From: Arthrobacter sp.
Lineage (GTDB): Bacteria > Actinomycetota > Actinomycetes > Actinomycetales > Micrococcaceae
Direction of reading: 5' to 3'
Length of the DNA stretch: 64,000 nucleotides
NCBI GenBank assembly: GCA_023264815.1
Contig: JAHFUZ010000008.1
Location: forward strand, 1 to 64,000
The notes beneath the pieces are model-generated. The model ran no database searches. It was not told the origin of the DNA and was given only the letters and a program-made list of their open reading frames with translations. This document shows, piece after piece, positions 53,842-63,776 of this stretch. How positions within the stretch are numbered: the stretch's first letter is position 1; each line of letters begins with the position of its first letter. The position numbers and the translations under genes are program-made.

Positions 53842-53845
<4 letters not shown>
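53507..53845 (+). CDS. ureB: Urease beta subunit
   Basis: The 112-residue subunit has [17 protein letters not shown] and the conserved [38 protein letters not shown] and [17 protein letters not shown]. It starts seven bases after ureA and overlaps ureC by four bases, as in most actinobacteria. It assembles with UreA and UreC into the trimeric holoenzyme. Confidence 0.92.
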
Positions 53846-55587
<1,742 letters not shown>

Positions 55588-55597
55588 GAGTTTCTCC

Positions 55598-56077
55598 GTG
55601 ATCATCGAAAAAGTCCTCGGCAACCTGCACGAGCTGCCGGCCCCCCACGCCTACGCCGGCCTGCATCAGGAAAAAGTGGTCCTCCCCAGCACCCAGCTGG
55701 TCAAACGCATCCAGCGGGTCACCACCGACCACGGCCAGGAAATCGGCATCCGCCTCCCGTCCGGCTCCGGGGACCTCCGCGACGGGGACATCCTGCACGT
55801 GGCCGAGACCAACATGATCGTCGTCTCCGTGCTGCCCACCGATGTCCTGGTCATCGCGCCCCGGTCCGTCTACGAAATGGGCGTCGTGGCTCATTCGCTT
55901 GGCAACCGGCACCTCCAGGCCCAGTTCTTCGACTCAGCCTCCGAATACGGGGCCGAAGTCATGGTGTGCGCCTACGACCACACCGTCGAGGACTACCTTG
56001 TCCACATGGGTGCGCCCTATACCCGCCAGGAACGCGTCATGCCTGTGCCTTTCCGCCATGCTGAACACTCGCACTAG
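55598..56077 (+). CDS. ureE: Urease accessory protein UreE
   Basis: This 159-residue nickel chaperone delivers Ni to the UreG/UreF/UreD apo-urease complex. It has the RVTTDHGQEIGIRLPSG N-domain and the MVCAYDHTVEDYLVHMG metal-binding domain with the nickel-dimer histidine. The tail is short (RHAEHSH) and lacks the long His-rich stretch of Klebsiella UreE. The start is a GTG 11 bases after ureC. A hairpin repeat follows in the gap to ureF. Confidence 0.88.
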   Translation: MIIEKVLGNLHELPAPHAYAGLHQEKVVLPSTQLVKRIQRVTTDHGQEIGIRLPSGSGDLRDGDILHVAETNMIVVSVLPTDVLVIAPRSVYEMGVVAHSLGNRHLQAQFFDSASEYGAEVMVCAYDHTVEDYLVHMGAPYTRQERVMPVPFRHAEHSH

Positions 56078-56124
56078 CCCTTCAGAGCTGGACGCTCCTC
56101 GAGGTGTCCGGGTTGGCTGCGCCG

Positions 56125-56185
56125 CCCCGGGATGGGGGCCGTGCCCGCTCCGCGGTGCCCGCCACGCCGCGGCCCCCATCCCCGG
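56125..56185. repeat. Palindromic repeat, copy A (ureE-ureF gap)
   Basis: CCCGGGATGGGGGCC and its complement (one-base bulge) form a 15-bp stem around a 30-base GC loop. The parts GGGGGCCGTGCCCG and a 25-base block at 56152-56176 are identical in copy B at 57586-57706, while the outer stem bases differ yet stay paired. This makes it a REP-like element. Confidence 0.75.
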
Positions 56186-56221
56186 GCGTCGCTTGGGTTC
56201 GTCGCCTTGGGTGCGCCTTTC

Positions 56222-56890
56222 GTGAACGGGTATCAGCTTGCTCTGCAGCAGTTGACTGACTCTGCTCTTCCTACGGGGGCTTTTGCTCACTCTCTCGGGT
56301 TTGAGACGTACGTTGACGCCGGTGTGGTCACTGATGAGGCTTCATTTAGTGGATGGCTGTCCGCTTTCATTTCGCAGCAGCTTTCTTACTCTGATGGGTT
56401 GGCTATCCGGTTCCTTTATGAGGACGTTCCTGTGGGGGAGTTGGATGAGCTGTTGTCTGCCTCTTTGCTCCCCCGGCAGGTCCGGGAGGCCAGTTGCAAG
56501 ATGGGTGGGCGGCTTTTGGAGATCGGGACGGAAGTATTTCCGTCTGCCGCGCTCGAACTGTACCGGGACCTGGTGAGCACTGGCCGGGCCGCCGGGCACC
56601 AGCCCTTGGCGTTCGCCGTCGTCGCGCGTTCACTGGGGGTGCCGCTGGCCGAAGCGCTCGCCGCCTATCTTTTCGCCGCAGTGACGTCGCTGACGCAGAA
56701 CGCCGTCCGCGCCATCCCGCTGGGGCAGAACGCCGGGCAGCGGCTGCTGCGGGACGCGGCCGACGGCGTTGCTGCCGCCGTCGAGCGGATCGCGCACCTT
56801 ACGCCGGACGACTTCGGGGCCCTCAGCCCCGGGCTGGAAATTTCGCAAATGCGGCACGAACGCCAGCGTGCGCGGATGTTCATGAGCTAA
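56222..56890 (+). CDS. ureF: Urease accessory protein UreF
   Basis: This 222-residue helical GTPase-regulating chaperone forms the UreD-UreF-UreG complex. The homology begins [25 protein letters not shown]. The likely start is the GTG at 56222; no ATG is near. The first 340 bases use many T-ending codons (gctcttcctacgggggcttt) and are visibly less GC-rich than the rest of the operon, then normal usage returns near 56580. This begins right after copy A of the repeat. Confidence 0.86.
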   Translation: MNGYQLALQQLTDSALPTGAFAHSLGFETYVDAGVVTDEASFSGWLSAFISQQLSYSDGLAIRFLYEDVPVGELDELLSASLLPRQVREASCKMGGRLLEIGTEVFPSAALELYRDLVSTGRAAGHQPLAFAVVARSLGVPLAEALAAYLFAAVTSLTQNAVRAIPLGQNAGQRLLRDAADGVAAAVERIAHLTPDDFGALSPGLEISQMRHERQRARMFMS

Positions 56891-56915
56891 CTGTGCATGT
56901 TCTGAGGAGGACACC

Positions 56916-57533
56916 ATGACTGAACCCATCAAAATCGGCATCGGCGGACCCGTCGGTGCCGGCAAAACCCAGCTCGTGGAGCGGCTCACCCGGCACATGA
57001 GCGGCGGGATCTCCATGGCCGCCATCACCAACGACATCTACACCATCGAGGACGCCAAAATCCTCGCCGCCAACGGCATCCTCCCCGAGGACCGGATCAT
57101 CGGCGTCGAAACCGGCGGCTGCCCCCACACCGCCATCCGCGAAGACACCTCCATGAACACCGCCGCCATCGAGGAACTCAAAGCACGCCACCCCGACCTG
57201 CAGGTGATCTTCGTCGAATCCGGCGGCGACAACCTTTCCGCCACGTTCAGCCCCGAACTCGTGGACTTCTCCATCTACATCATCGACGTGGCCCAGGGCG
57301 AGAAAATCCCCCGCAAAGCCGGCCAGGGCATGATCAAGTCCGACCTTTTCATCATCAACAAAACCGACCTCGCCCCCCACGTCGGCGCAGACTTATCTGT
57401 GATGGAGCGGGACTCCAAAGAGTTCCGCGGCGACAAGCCCTTCTGCTTTACGAACCTGAAAACCGACGAAGGGCTCGACGCCGTCATCGAATGGGTGCGG
57501 CGGGACGTCCTGATGCTTGACCTCGCTCAATGA
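56916..57533 (+). CDS. ureG: Urease accessory GTPase UreG
   Basis: The 205-residue SIMIBI GTPase has a P-loop [15 protein letters not shown], the [17 protein letters not shown] nickel-binding Cys-Pro-His motif, [17 protein letters not shown] and [14 protein letters not shown]. It couples GTP hydrolysis to nickel insertion. Its codon use is very GC-rich, unlike the flanking ureF and ureD 5' ends. It overlaps ureD by four bases. Confidence 0.93.
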   Translation: MTEPIKIGIGGPVGAGKTQLVERLTRHMSGGISMAAITNDIYTIEDAKILAANGILPEDRIIGVETGGCPHTAIREDTSMNTAAIEELKARHPDLQVIFVESGGDNLSATFSPELVDFSIYIIDVAQGEKIPRKAGQGMIKSDLFIINKTDLAPHVGADLSVMERDSKEFRGDKPFCFTNLKTDEGLDAVIEWVRRDVLMLDLAQ

Positions 57534-58555
57534 GCACGACGGCGGCCGTCTCGCCTCATGCGGTCACCTCACCTGGGCCTGCGCCCGCGGATGAAGGGGG
57601 CCGTGCCCGTCCCCAGGCGCTCCCAATCCTCGCAAGCTCGGATCGGGGCCCTCGCGCCAGTGGGCCCCCCACGGTGCCCGCCACGCCGCGGCCCCCTTCA
57701 TCCGCGACCGCTGATCGCCCAGTCAGAGGGCGGTTGGAACTGGGCATCAAAGTGCGGGGCGGACGGTCAGTCGCCTCGCGCCAGTTCCATGAGGGCGCTC
57801 TTCGGGTTCTTCGGCGGCATTACCTTGATGAGTCCGGGCAGGTTTGTTATGTTCTCGTGAATCCTGGCGGGGCTTATCTTGGCGCCGATCTCTTTTTGCT
57901 TGATGCGGAGGTGGGGGAGGGGGCTGACCTGCTCCTTACTACTCAGTCGGCGACGAAGATTTATCGGACTCCGGGGGCTTTTGCTGAGCAGCGGATGACT
58001 CTTCGGCTGGGGGAGGGGGCACGGCTGGAGCTGATGCCTGACCAGCTCATTGCCTATCGGGAGGCCAGTTACCGGCAACGCACCTCCGTGACCCTGCGGC
58101 CGTCGTCGTCGCTGGTGATGGCTGAGGTGGTCACGCCCGGCTGGTCGCCGGACGGGGCGTCGTTCAGGTACGAGGAGCTCCGGCTGCGCACGGAAATCCA
58201 CGTCGAAACCGACGGGGGCACGGAGCTGCTCGCCCTTGACAACCTGCTGATCCGGCCGCCGCTGAACGACGTCACCGGGCTGGGTTTTATGGAGGGCTTC
58301 AGCCACCTGGGCTCGCTGGTGGTGGTGGATTCCCGCGTTGACCAGGCGCTCGCCAACCAACTCCACGCACTGACCGCCGGGCACAACGCGCATGCCGGAA
58401 TCTCGCTCACGCGCACCGTGGCCGGAACTGCCGGGCTGGTGCTGCGCGCACTGTCCAACAGCACCGGGGAACTGAACCGCCTGCTCGGCACGTGTACCGC
58501 GCTGCTGCGGGACCGCTGGCACGGGCAGTCGCCCCTGGACCTCAGGAAGTACTGA
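57530..58555 (+). CDS. ureD: Urease accessory protein UreD with repeat-derived N-terminus
   Basis: This 341-residue UreD/UreH chaperone is the scaffold for UreF-UreG binding to urease. The family core begins around residue 67 ([12 protein letters not shown]) and includes [15 protein letters not shown] and [15 protein letters not shown]. The first 65 residues (Pro/Ala/Arg-rich) have no counterpart in the family and coincide with repeat copy B (57586-57706), which stays in frame. Bases 57780-58030 use T-rich codons. An internal start could give a shorter protein; the ATG at 57530 is coupled to ureG. Confidence 0.82.
   Translation: MSTTAAVSPHAVTSPGPAPADEGGRARPQALPILASSDRGPRASGPPTVPATPRPPSSATADRPVRGRLELGIKVRGGRSVASRQFHEGALRVLRRHYLDESGQVCYVLVNPGGAYLGADLFLLDAEVGEGADLLLTTQSATKIYRTPGAFAEQRMTLRLGEGARLELMPDQLIAYREASYRQRTSVTLRPSSSLVMAEVVTPGWSPDGASFRYEELRLRTEIHVETDGGTELLALDNLLIRPPLNDVTGLGFMEGFSHLGSLVVVDSRVDQALANQLHALTAGHNAHAGISLTRTVAGTAGLVLRALSNSTGELNRLLGTCTALLRDRWHGQSPLDLRKY
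57586..57706. repeat. Palindromic repeat, copy B (inside ureD 5' end)
   Basis: CGCGGATGAAGGGGGCC and its exact complement (17 bp) enclose 87 bases. It shares the 14- and 25-base inner blocks with copy A, with an extra 60-base insert that contains CCTCGCAAGCTCGG. Paired outer bases differ from copy A in a compensatory way. Confidence 0.75.
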
Positions 58556-59611
58556 ATGACTGCGCTGACCCAGCTCACCGTGATGTACCGCGACCGGGAC
58601 GCCCTGCCGTTCCGGACCCGGCTGCTCTTCACCTTCGGTGCGGTGGCCGCACTCCACTGTGCCGCCGTCGTACTTCTGCTCAGCGGGACCACGGGAGGCG
58701 GCCAGCCACTGGCGCTGGGCCTGGTCCTGACCGCCTACTTTGCCGGCGTGAAGCACAGCTACGACTGGGACCATCTGGCCGCGATAGATAACTCCACGCG
58801 CAAGTTCGTGGCCCAGCGGCAGGACCCGGTCAGCGTTGGGTTTGCATTCAGCCTGGGGCACAGTTCGGTGGTGATCCTGGCCGGCACCCTGGTGGTGGCC
58901 GGTGCCAGCCTGGTGGGGCAGTTTATGGAAAACGGATCGGCCGGGAACCTGGTGCTCGGCCTGATCGGCAGCGGGGTTTCCGGGCTGTTTTTGCTGGCGA
59001 TGGGGCTGTTCAACGGCTCCGCGTTCCTGCGGGCAGCCCGGGCCTACCGGGGTGCCCGGGCCGGCGGCAGCATTGACGCCGCCGACCTCGAAGCACAGGG
59101 ACTTGTAGCCCGGCTCCTCGCCCGGCCGCTTGCCAGGGTGCGCCGCCCGCGGAACATCTACGTGATCGGGTTTCTCTTCGGGCTGGGGTTTGATACCGCC
59201 ACCACCATCGGCCTGCTGGTGATGACGACGGCGGCCTCGCTGGCCGGGGTGTCGCCGCTCGCCCTGATCGCGCTGCCCCTCGCGTTCACCGCCGCCATGA
59301 CGCTGTGCGATTCGCTGAACGGGGTGGCCATGATGCGCATGTACCGCTCCGCCCTGCACGATCCCCGGCGCAAGCTCGGCTTCAATGCGGCGGTGACCGG
59401 TATTTCCGCGCTCTCCGCCCTGTTCATCGCTGCGATCACGCTGGGCGGCTTCGTCAACGCCGCGTTCGGACTCCAGGATCCGGTCACCAGCTGGCTCGGT
59501 GCCATCGACCTCGGCGATGCCGGGCTGCTGCTGATCGCCCTGCTGCTCGCCGTGTGGGGAGTGGCCAGCCTCAGGCGCTCTGCGCCACCGCCTTCAGAAT
59601 CGCCTGGCTAA
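58556..59611 (+). CDS. Nickel/cobalt permease (NiCoT family)
   Basis: The 351-residue protein has about eight membrane helices. The NiCoT signature in helix 2 reads KHSYDWDHLAAIDNSTRK (standard HAxDADHI, here with Tyr and Trp substitutions), and the second signature is FLFGLGFDTATTIGLL. It starts at the base after the ureD stop, so it is coupled to urease assembly and should supply nickel. The altered residues in the first motif may shift metal preference, but the key His, Asp and His are kept. Confidence 0.87.
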   Translation: MTALTQLTVMYRDRDALPFRTRLLFTFGAVAALHCAAVVLLLSGTTGGGQPLALGLVLTAYFAGVKHSYDWDHLAAIDNSTRKFVAQRQDPVSVGFAFSLGHSSVVILAGTLVVAGASLVGQFMENGSAGNLVLGLIGSGVSGLFLLAMGLFNGSAFLRAARAYRGARAGGSIDAADLEAQGLVARLLARPLARVRRPRNIYVIGFLFGLGFDTATTIGLLVMTTAASLAGVSPLALIALPLAFTAAMTLCDSLNGVAMMRMYRSALHDPRRKLGFNAAVTGISALSALFIAAITLGGFVNAAFGLQDPVTSWLGAIDLGDAGLLLIALLLAVWGVASLRRSAPPPSESPG

Positions 59612-60275
59612 GCTCAGCCGGCTTGGTGAACTGCGGCCAGTGGCCGGTGGGGAGGTCCACGAGCTCAACGTCGTGGATGCGGGCAAGTTCGGCGGTGAAC
59701 GGGTGCCCTGCGTCAATCCATTCGGTGAGCAGCGACGACGGGAATTCGCACGCGATCACGGTCGCCGGGACCTCGTACCGGCGGACGTCGTGCAGGCGCT
59801 GCCTGCCGTAGGCCACGCCCTTGGGCTCCGGGATGGCGCGCGCCCGGAACTTGGTCCGCAGCTCGTCGGTCAGGTCCACCAGGTCGGCCTCCTCGAAGCC
59901 GTCCCACGGCGGCAGCGGCACGTCGTCACCCTGGGCGGGCAGCTCGTTGTTGATGACGCCGCCCTCTCCGAGCGGCCCGCTGTCCACGTAGATGTTCCGG
60001 GCCACGCGGTCCGGCCTCGCGTCAGCCACCCCGTGGATCACCGCACCGCCGCCGGAGTGGCCCACCAGGACCACCTTCCCGTCCAGGCCGTCCACAACGT
60101 TTACGACGGCGGCGATGTGGTCCTTGAGGGTGATGCCGGCCCGCCGGGCGTCCACAGATTCAAGGCCGGGCAGGGTCAGCGGATGGGCAGTGTGCCCCGC
60201 CGCCTCCAGGGCAGGCGTCACCTCTTCCCACGACGACGCGTCCAACCAGAAACCGGGTACCAGGATGATGTCCAT
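59571..60275 (-). CDS. Alpha/beta hydrolase (small esterase/carboxylesterase type)
   Basis: The 234-residue enzyme has FWLDASSWEEVTPALEAAGH, a GHSGGG nucleophile elbow near residue 75 and a final LPTGHWPQF histidine. Many such proteins occur in actinobacteria without a known substrate. Its 3' end overlaps the nickel permease gene by 41 bases in convergent orientation. It is probably a single gene. Confidence 0.82.
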   Translation of the reverse strand: MDIILVPGFWLDASSWEEVTPALEAAGHTAHPLTLPGLESVDARRAGITLKDHIAAVVNVVDGLDGKVVLVGHSGGGAVIHGVADARPDRVARNIYVDSGPLGEGGVINNELPAQGDDVPLPPWDGFEEADLVDLTDELRTKFRARAIPEPKGVAYGRQRLHDVRRYEVPATVIACEFPSSLLTEWIDAGHPFTAELARIHDVELVDLPTGHWPQFTKPAELSQAILKAVAQSA

Positions 60276-60406
60276 GACGGAACCCTACTCCGGGGCACCG
60301 ACAGCGGGGTAGGGCTGTCCGCGGGCCGCAGACCGCCCCGAAACGGGACTGTGAGTTCCACTGAGGCCCGCGTAATTTTCCCTCATACGGACAAAATCCA
60401 CTTGAG

Positions 60407-60425
60407 TTAGGTTAGGTTTACCTTC
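60407..60425 (+). promoter_or_regulatory. DtxR/IdeR iron box
   Basis: TTAGGTTAGGTTTACCTTC matches the DtxR/IdeR consensus TTAGGTTAGSCTAACCTAA at 15 of 19 positions, including a perfect left half. It ends 13 bases before the translation start of the following gene, so an iron-loaded repressor would block transcription. Confidence 0.8.
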
Positions 60426-60438
60426 TATCCTGCAGGGC

Positions 60439-63060
60439 GTGACTGTACAGCCAGAACTGGCCGGCGTCTCCTTCGCTGCCCAGCTGGCGGGCTTTGGGGA
60501 ACGCACCGCCATCAGAACCAAGAACCAATCAGTGAGCTACCGCGAACTGGCGCGCCGCGTGGACAACATGGCAAGTGTGTTGGGGCCCGCGCGGCGGCTG
60601 ATTGCCCTCGAGGCCGAAAACTCCTTGCCGTGCCTGGTGGTGTACCTCGCCGCACTTTCTACCGGCAACCCGCTGCTGATCCTGCCCTCGGGCGGCGGGA
60701 CGGCTGCCGAGTCGCTCGTCGCAGCGTACGACCCGGACATCGTGGTCCGCGCCTCCGGCGGTGACGCGGTCCTGGATGTCCGGCGGGAAGAAACCCGGCA
60801 TGAGTTGCACCCGGACCTGGCGCTGCTCCTGAGCACGTCCGGATCCACCGGGTCGCCCAAACTGGTCCGCCTGTCCGCTGAATCGGTGCAGGCCAACGCC
60901 TCCTCGATCGCCCAGTACCTGCAACTGCGTCCCAGTGACACAGCGGCCACCACCCTGCCCCTCTCCTACTGCTACGGGATGAGCGTGGTGAACAGCCACC
61001 TCCTGGTGGGCGCGTCGTTGGCCTTGACCGACCTCTCGGTAGTGGACCCGTGTTTCTGGGACCTGGTCGACGCCGAGCAGGTGACCTCTTTTGCCGCCGT
61101 GCCGTATACGTTCGATCTCCTCGACCGGGTGGGGTTTGAGCACATGGACCTGCCCAGCCTGCGCTACATCACCCAGGCCGGCGGCCGGCTGGATCCGGAC
61201 CGGGTGCGCCGTTATGCCGAAGTGGGCCGCCGGCGGGGCTGGGACCTGTTTGTTATGTATGGCCAAACAGAAGCCACGGCCCGGATGGCCTACCTGCCCC
61301 CTGATCTTGCAGCGGATTTCCCCCGGGCCATTGGCGTGGCCGTGCCGGGCGGCTCCTTCCGCCTGGAACCTGTCCCCGGCCTGGACGCCAGCGAGCTCGT
61401 CTACTCAGGTCCCAACGTCATGCTGGGCTACGCCGAACGCCCCGAGGACCTTGGGCTGGGCCGCGTCATCACCGAACTGCACACCGGGGACCTGGCCCGG
61501 CGCGGGGCCACCGGACTGTACGAGATCGTGGGAAGGCGCAGCCGCTTCGTCAAGATCGTTGGACTCCGGGTGGACCTGGGGCGGGTGGAACAGCTGTTGG
61601 ACGGCCTCGGCCTTCCTGCCGCAGCGGCCGCAGGCACCGACGACGCCGTGATCGCCGCGGTGGAAGGCGCCCACGACCTTTCCCTGGTGGCCAAGTCCCT
61701 GGCCCAGGACCTGGGCCTGCCGCGCTCCGCGGTCCGGCTTCATCCGGTGGAATCCCTGCCCCGGCTCGCCAATGGGAAGACGGATTACGCGGCTGTCCGG
61801 GCCCTTGAGCTGCGCAGCGACACCGCCGGTGGCGGTTCGCCGGCCCCTGAAGCGATCTCAGGTCCGGCCGACGTCCGGACAATCTTCGCGGAGGTCCTTG
61901 AACAGGAGAACATCTCGGACACGGACACCTTCGTTTCCCTCGGTGGTGACTCCCTCTCCTATGTGGCAGCATCGGTCCGGCTGGAGCGGGCGCTGGGCTA
62001 CCTTCCGAGGGGTTGGCACCTGATGCCGGTGTGCGAACTTTCGACTGCCCCGTACTCCCCGGAGCCTGCCGAATCCCGCGGCACTGCAGACTCCAGGGCA
62101 GGCAGGGCAATGCGGGCCGTGAAGGGCTGGCGCCGGCGGATGGTTGCCCCCATGGAAACGGGGATTGTCCTTCGCGCCGTGGCCATCATCTTCATCGTCT
62201 CCACCCACATTGGGTTCTTCCACTGGGAAGGAACCGCCCACGTACTCATCGCCGTCGCGGGCTACAACTTTGCCCGCTTCCAGCTGAACGGCACCCGCCG
62301 CACCCGGTTTGGACGTCAACTGCGAAGCATCGCCCGGATTGTCGTTCCCAGTGTTGCGGTGATCGGATTGGCATTTGCCGTGACGGACTCGTACACATGG
62401 GCCAATGTCTTCCTGTTGAACCCGCTGCTGGGCCCGGAAGGCTGGACCGACTACTCCCGGTTCTGGTTCATCGAAATCCTGGTCCATATCCTGCTGGGCC
62501 TGGCCATCCTGCTGGCCATTCCGGCCGTTGACCGAGCCCAGCGCAGGTGGCCGTGGGCCTTCGCCCTGGCCTTGGTAGCAATTGACCTGCCGCTGCTTTA
62601 TGGCCTGGTGGACAGCCGCTACCCAGGCCAGGGCCCTGTTCTGTGGCTGTTCGGGCTGGGATGGGCCGCCGCCGTGTCGCGGGCCCGGTGGCAGCAGGCC
62701 ACCGTCACAGCCGTCGCCCTTTTCACCGTTCCGGCATCCTTTGACGACCAGTACCGGAGCGCAACCATACTGGTTGGCTTCCTCATCCTGCTCTGGCTCC
62801 CCACCCTGGCCGTTCCGCGCGGACTCCACCGGCTCACCGCCCTGCTGGCAAGCGCCTCCCTGTACATCTACGTCACGCACTGGCTGGTGTACCCGCTCGT
62901 GGATCCCGAGTACAAGGCCCTGGCTGTGCTTGCCTCCCTGGCAGCCGGCGCCCTCTACTGGGCCGCCGCCACCCGGGCCATGGGGTGGGTGGAAAAACGG
63001 TTCAGGAGGCGCGCGGCGCAGCCAACCTTCCGTCCCGCATCACCGCCACCGCATCCGTAA
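60439..63060 (+). CDS. Adenylation-carrier-membrane acyltransferase fusion, iron-regulated
   Basis: The 873-residue protein joins three modules. Residues 1-450 are an adenylation domain (LLSTSGSTGSPKLVRLS near 130, VMYGQTEATARMAYL near 270, ELHTGDLARRG near 350, GRRSRFVKIVGLRVDLGRVE and PRLANGKTDY with the catalytic Lys). Residues 465-540 are a carrier domain (DTFVSLGGDSLSYV, phosphopantetheine Ser505). Residues 570-860 are about ten membrane helices of acyltransferase-3 type (STHIGFFHW near 585; SLYIYVTHWLVYPLV near 815). It would activate a carboxylic or amino acid, load it on itself and pass it across or at the membrane. The substrate is unknown. It has a GTG start. An iron box precedes it and an ABC exporter gene is convergent with a 59-base overlap. 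Confidence 0.8.
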   Translation: MTVQPELAGVSFAAQLAGFGERTAIRTKNQSVSYRELARRVDNMASVLGPARRLIALEAENSLPCLVVYLAALSTGNPLLILPSGGGTAAESLVAAYDPDIVVRASGGDAVLDVRREETRHELHPDLALLLSTSGSTGSPKLVRLSAESVQANASSIAQYLQLRPSDTAATTLPLSYCYGMSVVNSHLLVGASLALTDLSVVDPCFWDLVDAEQVTSFAAVPYTFDLLDRVGFEHMDLPSLRYITQAGGRLDPDRVRRYAEVGRRRGWDLFVMYGQTEATARMAYLPPDLAADFPRAIGVAVPGGSFRLEPVPGLDASELVYSGPNVMLGYAERPEDLGLGRVITELHTGDLARRGATGLYEIVGRRSRFVKIVGLRVDLGRVEQLLDGLGLPAAAAAGTDDAVIAAVEGAHDLSLVAKSLAQDLGLPRSAVRLHPVESLPRLANGKTDYAAVRALELRSDTAGGGSPAPEAISGPADVRTIFAEVLEQENISDTDTFVSLGGDSLSYVAASVRLERALGYLPRGWHLMPVCELSTAPYSPEPAESRGTADSRAGRAMRAVKGWRRRMVAPMETGIVLRAVAIIFIVSTHIGFFHWEGTAHVLIAVAGYNFARFQLNGTRRTRFGRQLRSIARIVVPSVAVIGLAFAVTDSYTWANVFLLNPLLGPEGWTDYSRFWFIEILVHILLGLAILLAIPAVDRAQRRWPWAFALALVAIDLPLLYGLVDSRYPGQGPVLWLFGLGWAAAVSRARWQQATVTAVALFTVPASFDDQYRSATILVGFLILLWLPTLAVPRGLHRLTALLASASLYIYVTHWLVYPLVDPEYKALAVLASLAAGALYWAAATRAMGWVEKRFRRRAAQPTFRPASPPPHP

Positions 63061-63739
63061 CCGGGACGAACTCGGTGTCGTGGGTGACCATCACGGTGGC
63101 CACCTGGAACTCGTCCGTGACCTGGCGGAGCAGCCCGACGACGGCGGCACTGCGCTCGTCGTCCAGCGCCGCCGTCGGCTCATCCACCAGCAGCACCGCG
63201 GGGTCACCCATCAGCGCCCGGGCGATGTTCACCCGCTGCCGCTGTCCGCCGGACAGCTGGTGCGGCCGCTTGTCCACACAGGAGGTGAGCCCCACGAGGC
63301 CCAGCAGGTCAAGGGCCCGGGAGCGGGCTGCCTTCAGCGGCTTTCCCCGCAGGTGGTGCCCCATCATTAACTGCTCGACGGCGGTGAGTGACGCCAGGAG
63401 GTTGGGCTGCTGGAAGATGATGCCCACCTTCTCCCGGCGCAGGGCAGTCAGGTCCGCGTCCCTCAGATCCGCCGTCGGAATTCCGTCGATCTCCACCTGC
63501 CCACTGGTGGGGCGGATCAGGGTGGCGGCCACCGCCAGGAGGCTGGATTTGCCCGAGCCGGACGGCCCCACCAGCGAGACCATCTGCCCCGCCGTAACTC
63601 CCAGGCTGACGTTGTCCAGGGCCTTGATGGTCCCGCCGCCGTCCGGGTATTCGAGGGTGACGTTGTGGAGCCACAGGGGAAGTGCAGAACTGCCGGCTGA
63701 GACGGCACGGGGCGTCAGGGACACCGAGGGGACAGCCAT
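63002..63739 (-). CDS. ABC transporter ATP-binding protein (MacB/LolD type)
   Basis: The 245-residue ATPase has Walker A VGPSGSGKSSLLA near residue 57, a Q-loop (IFQQPN), signature LSGGQRQRVNIARAL near 155, Walker B VLLVDEP and switch VMVTHDTEFV. It is of the lipoprotein/macrolide export class that works with FtsX-like permeases, one of which starts upstream at the window edge. The ATG at 63739 follows GAAAGG. Its 3' end runs into the convergent adenylation gene. Confidence 0.88.
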   Translation of the reverse strand: MAVPSVSLTPRAVSAGSSALPLWLHNVTLEYPDGGGTIKALDNVSLGVTAGQMVSLVGPSGSGKSSLLAVAATLIRPTSGQVEIDGIPTADLRDADLTALRREKVGIIFQQPNLLASLTAVEQLMMGHHLRGKPLKAARSRALDLLGLVGLTSCVDKRPHQLSGGQRQRVNIARALMGDPAVLLVDEPTAALDDERSAAVVGLLRQVTDEFQVATVMVTHDTEFVPVTDAVAVMRDGRLAAPRAS

Positions 63740-63776
63740 AACAAAGAACCTTTCGTGGAGGGGGTAAGAACGGATT

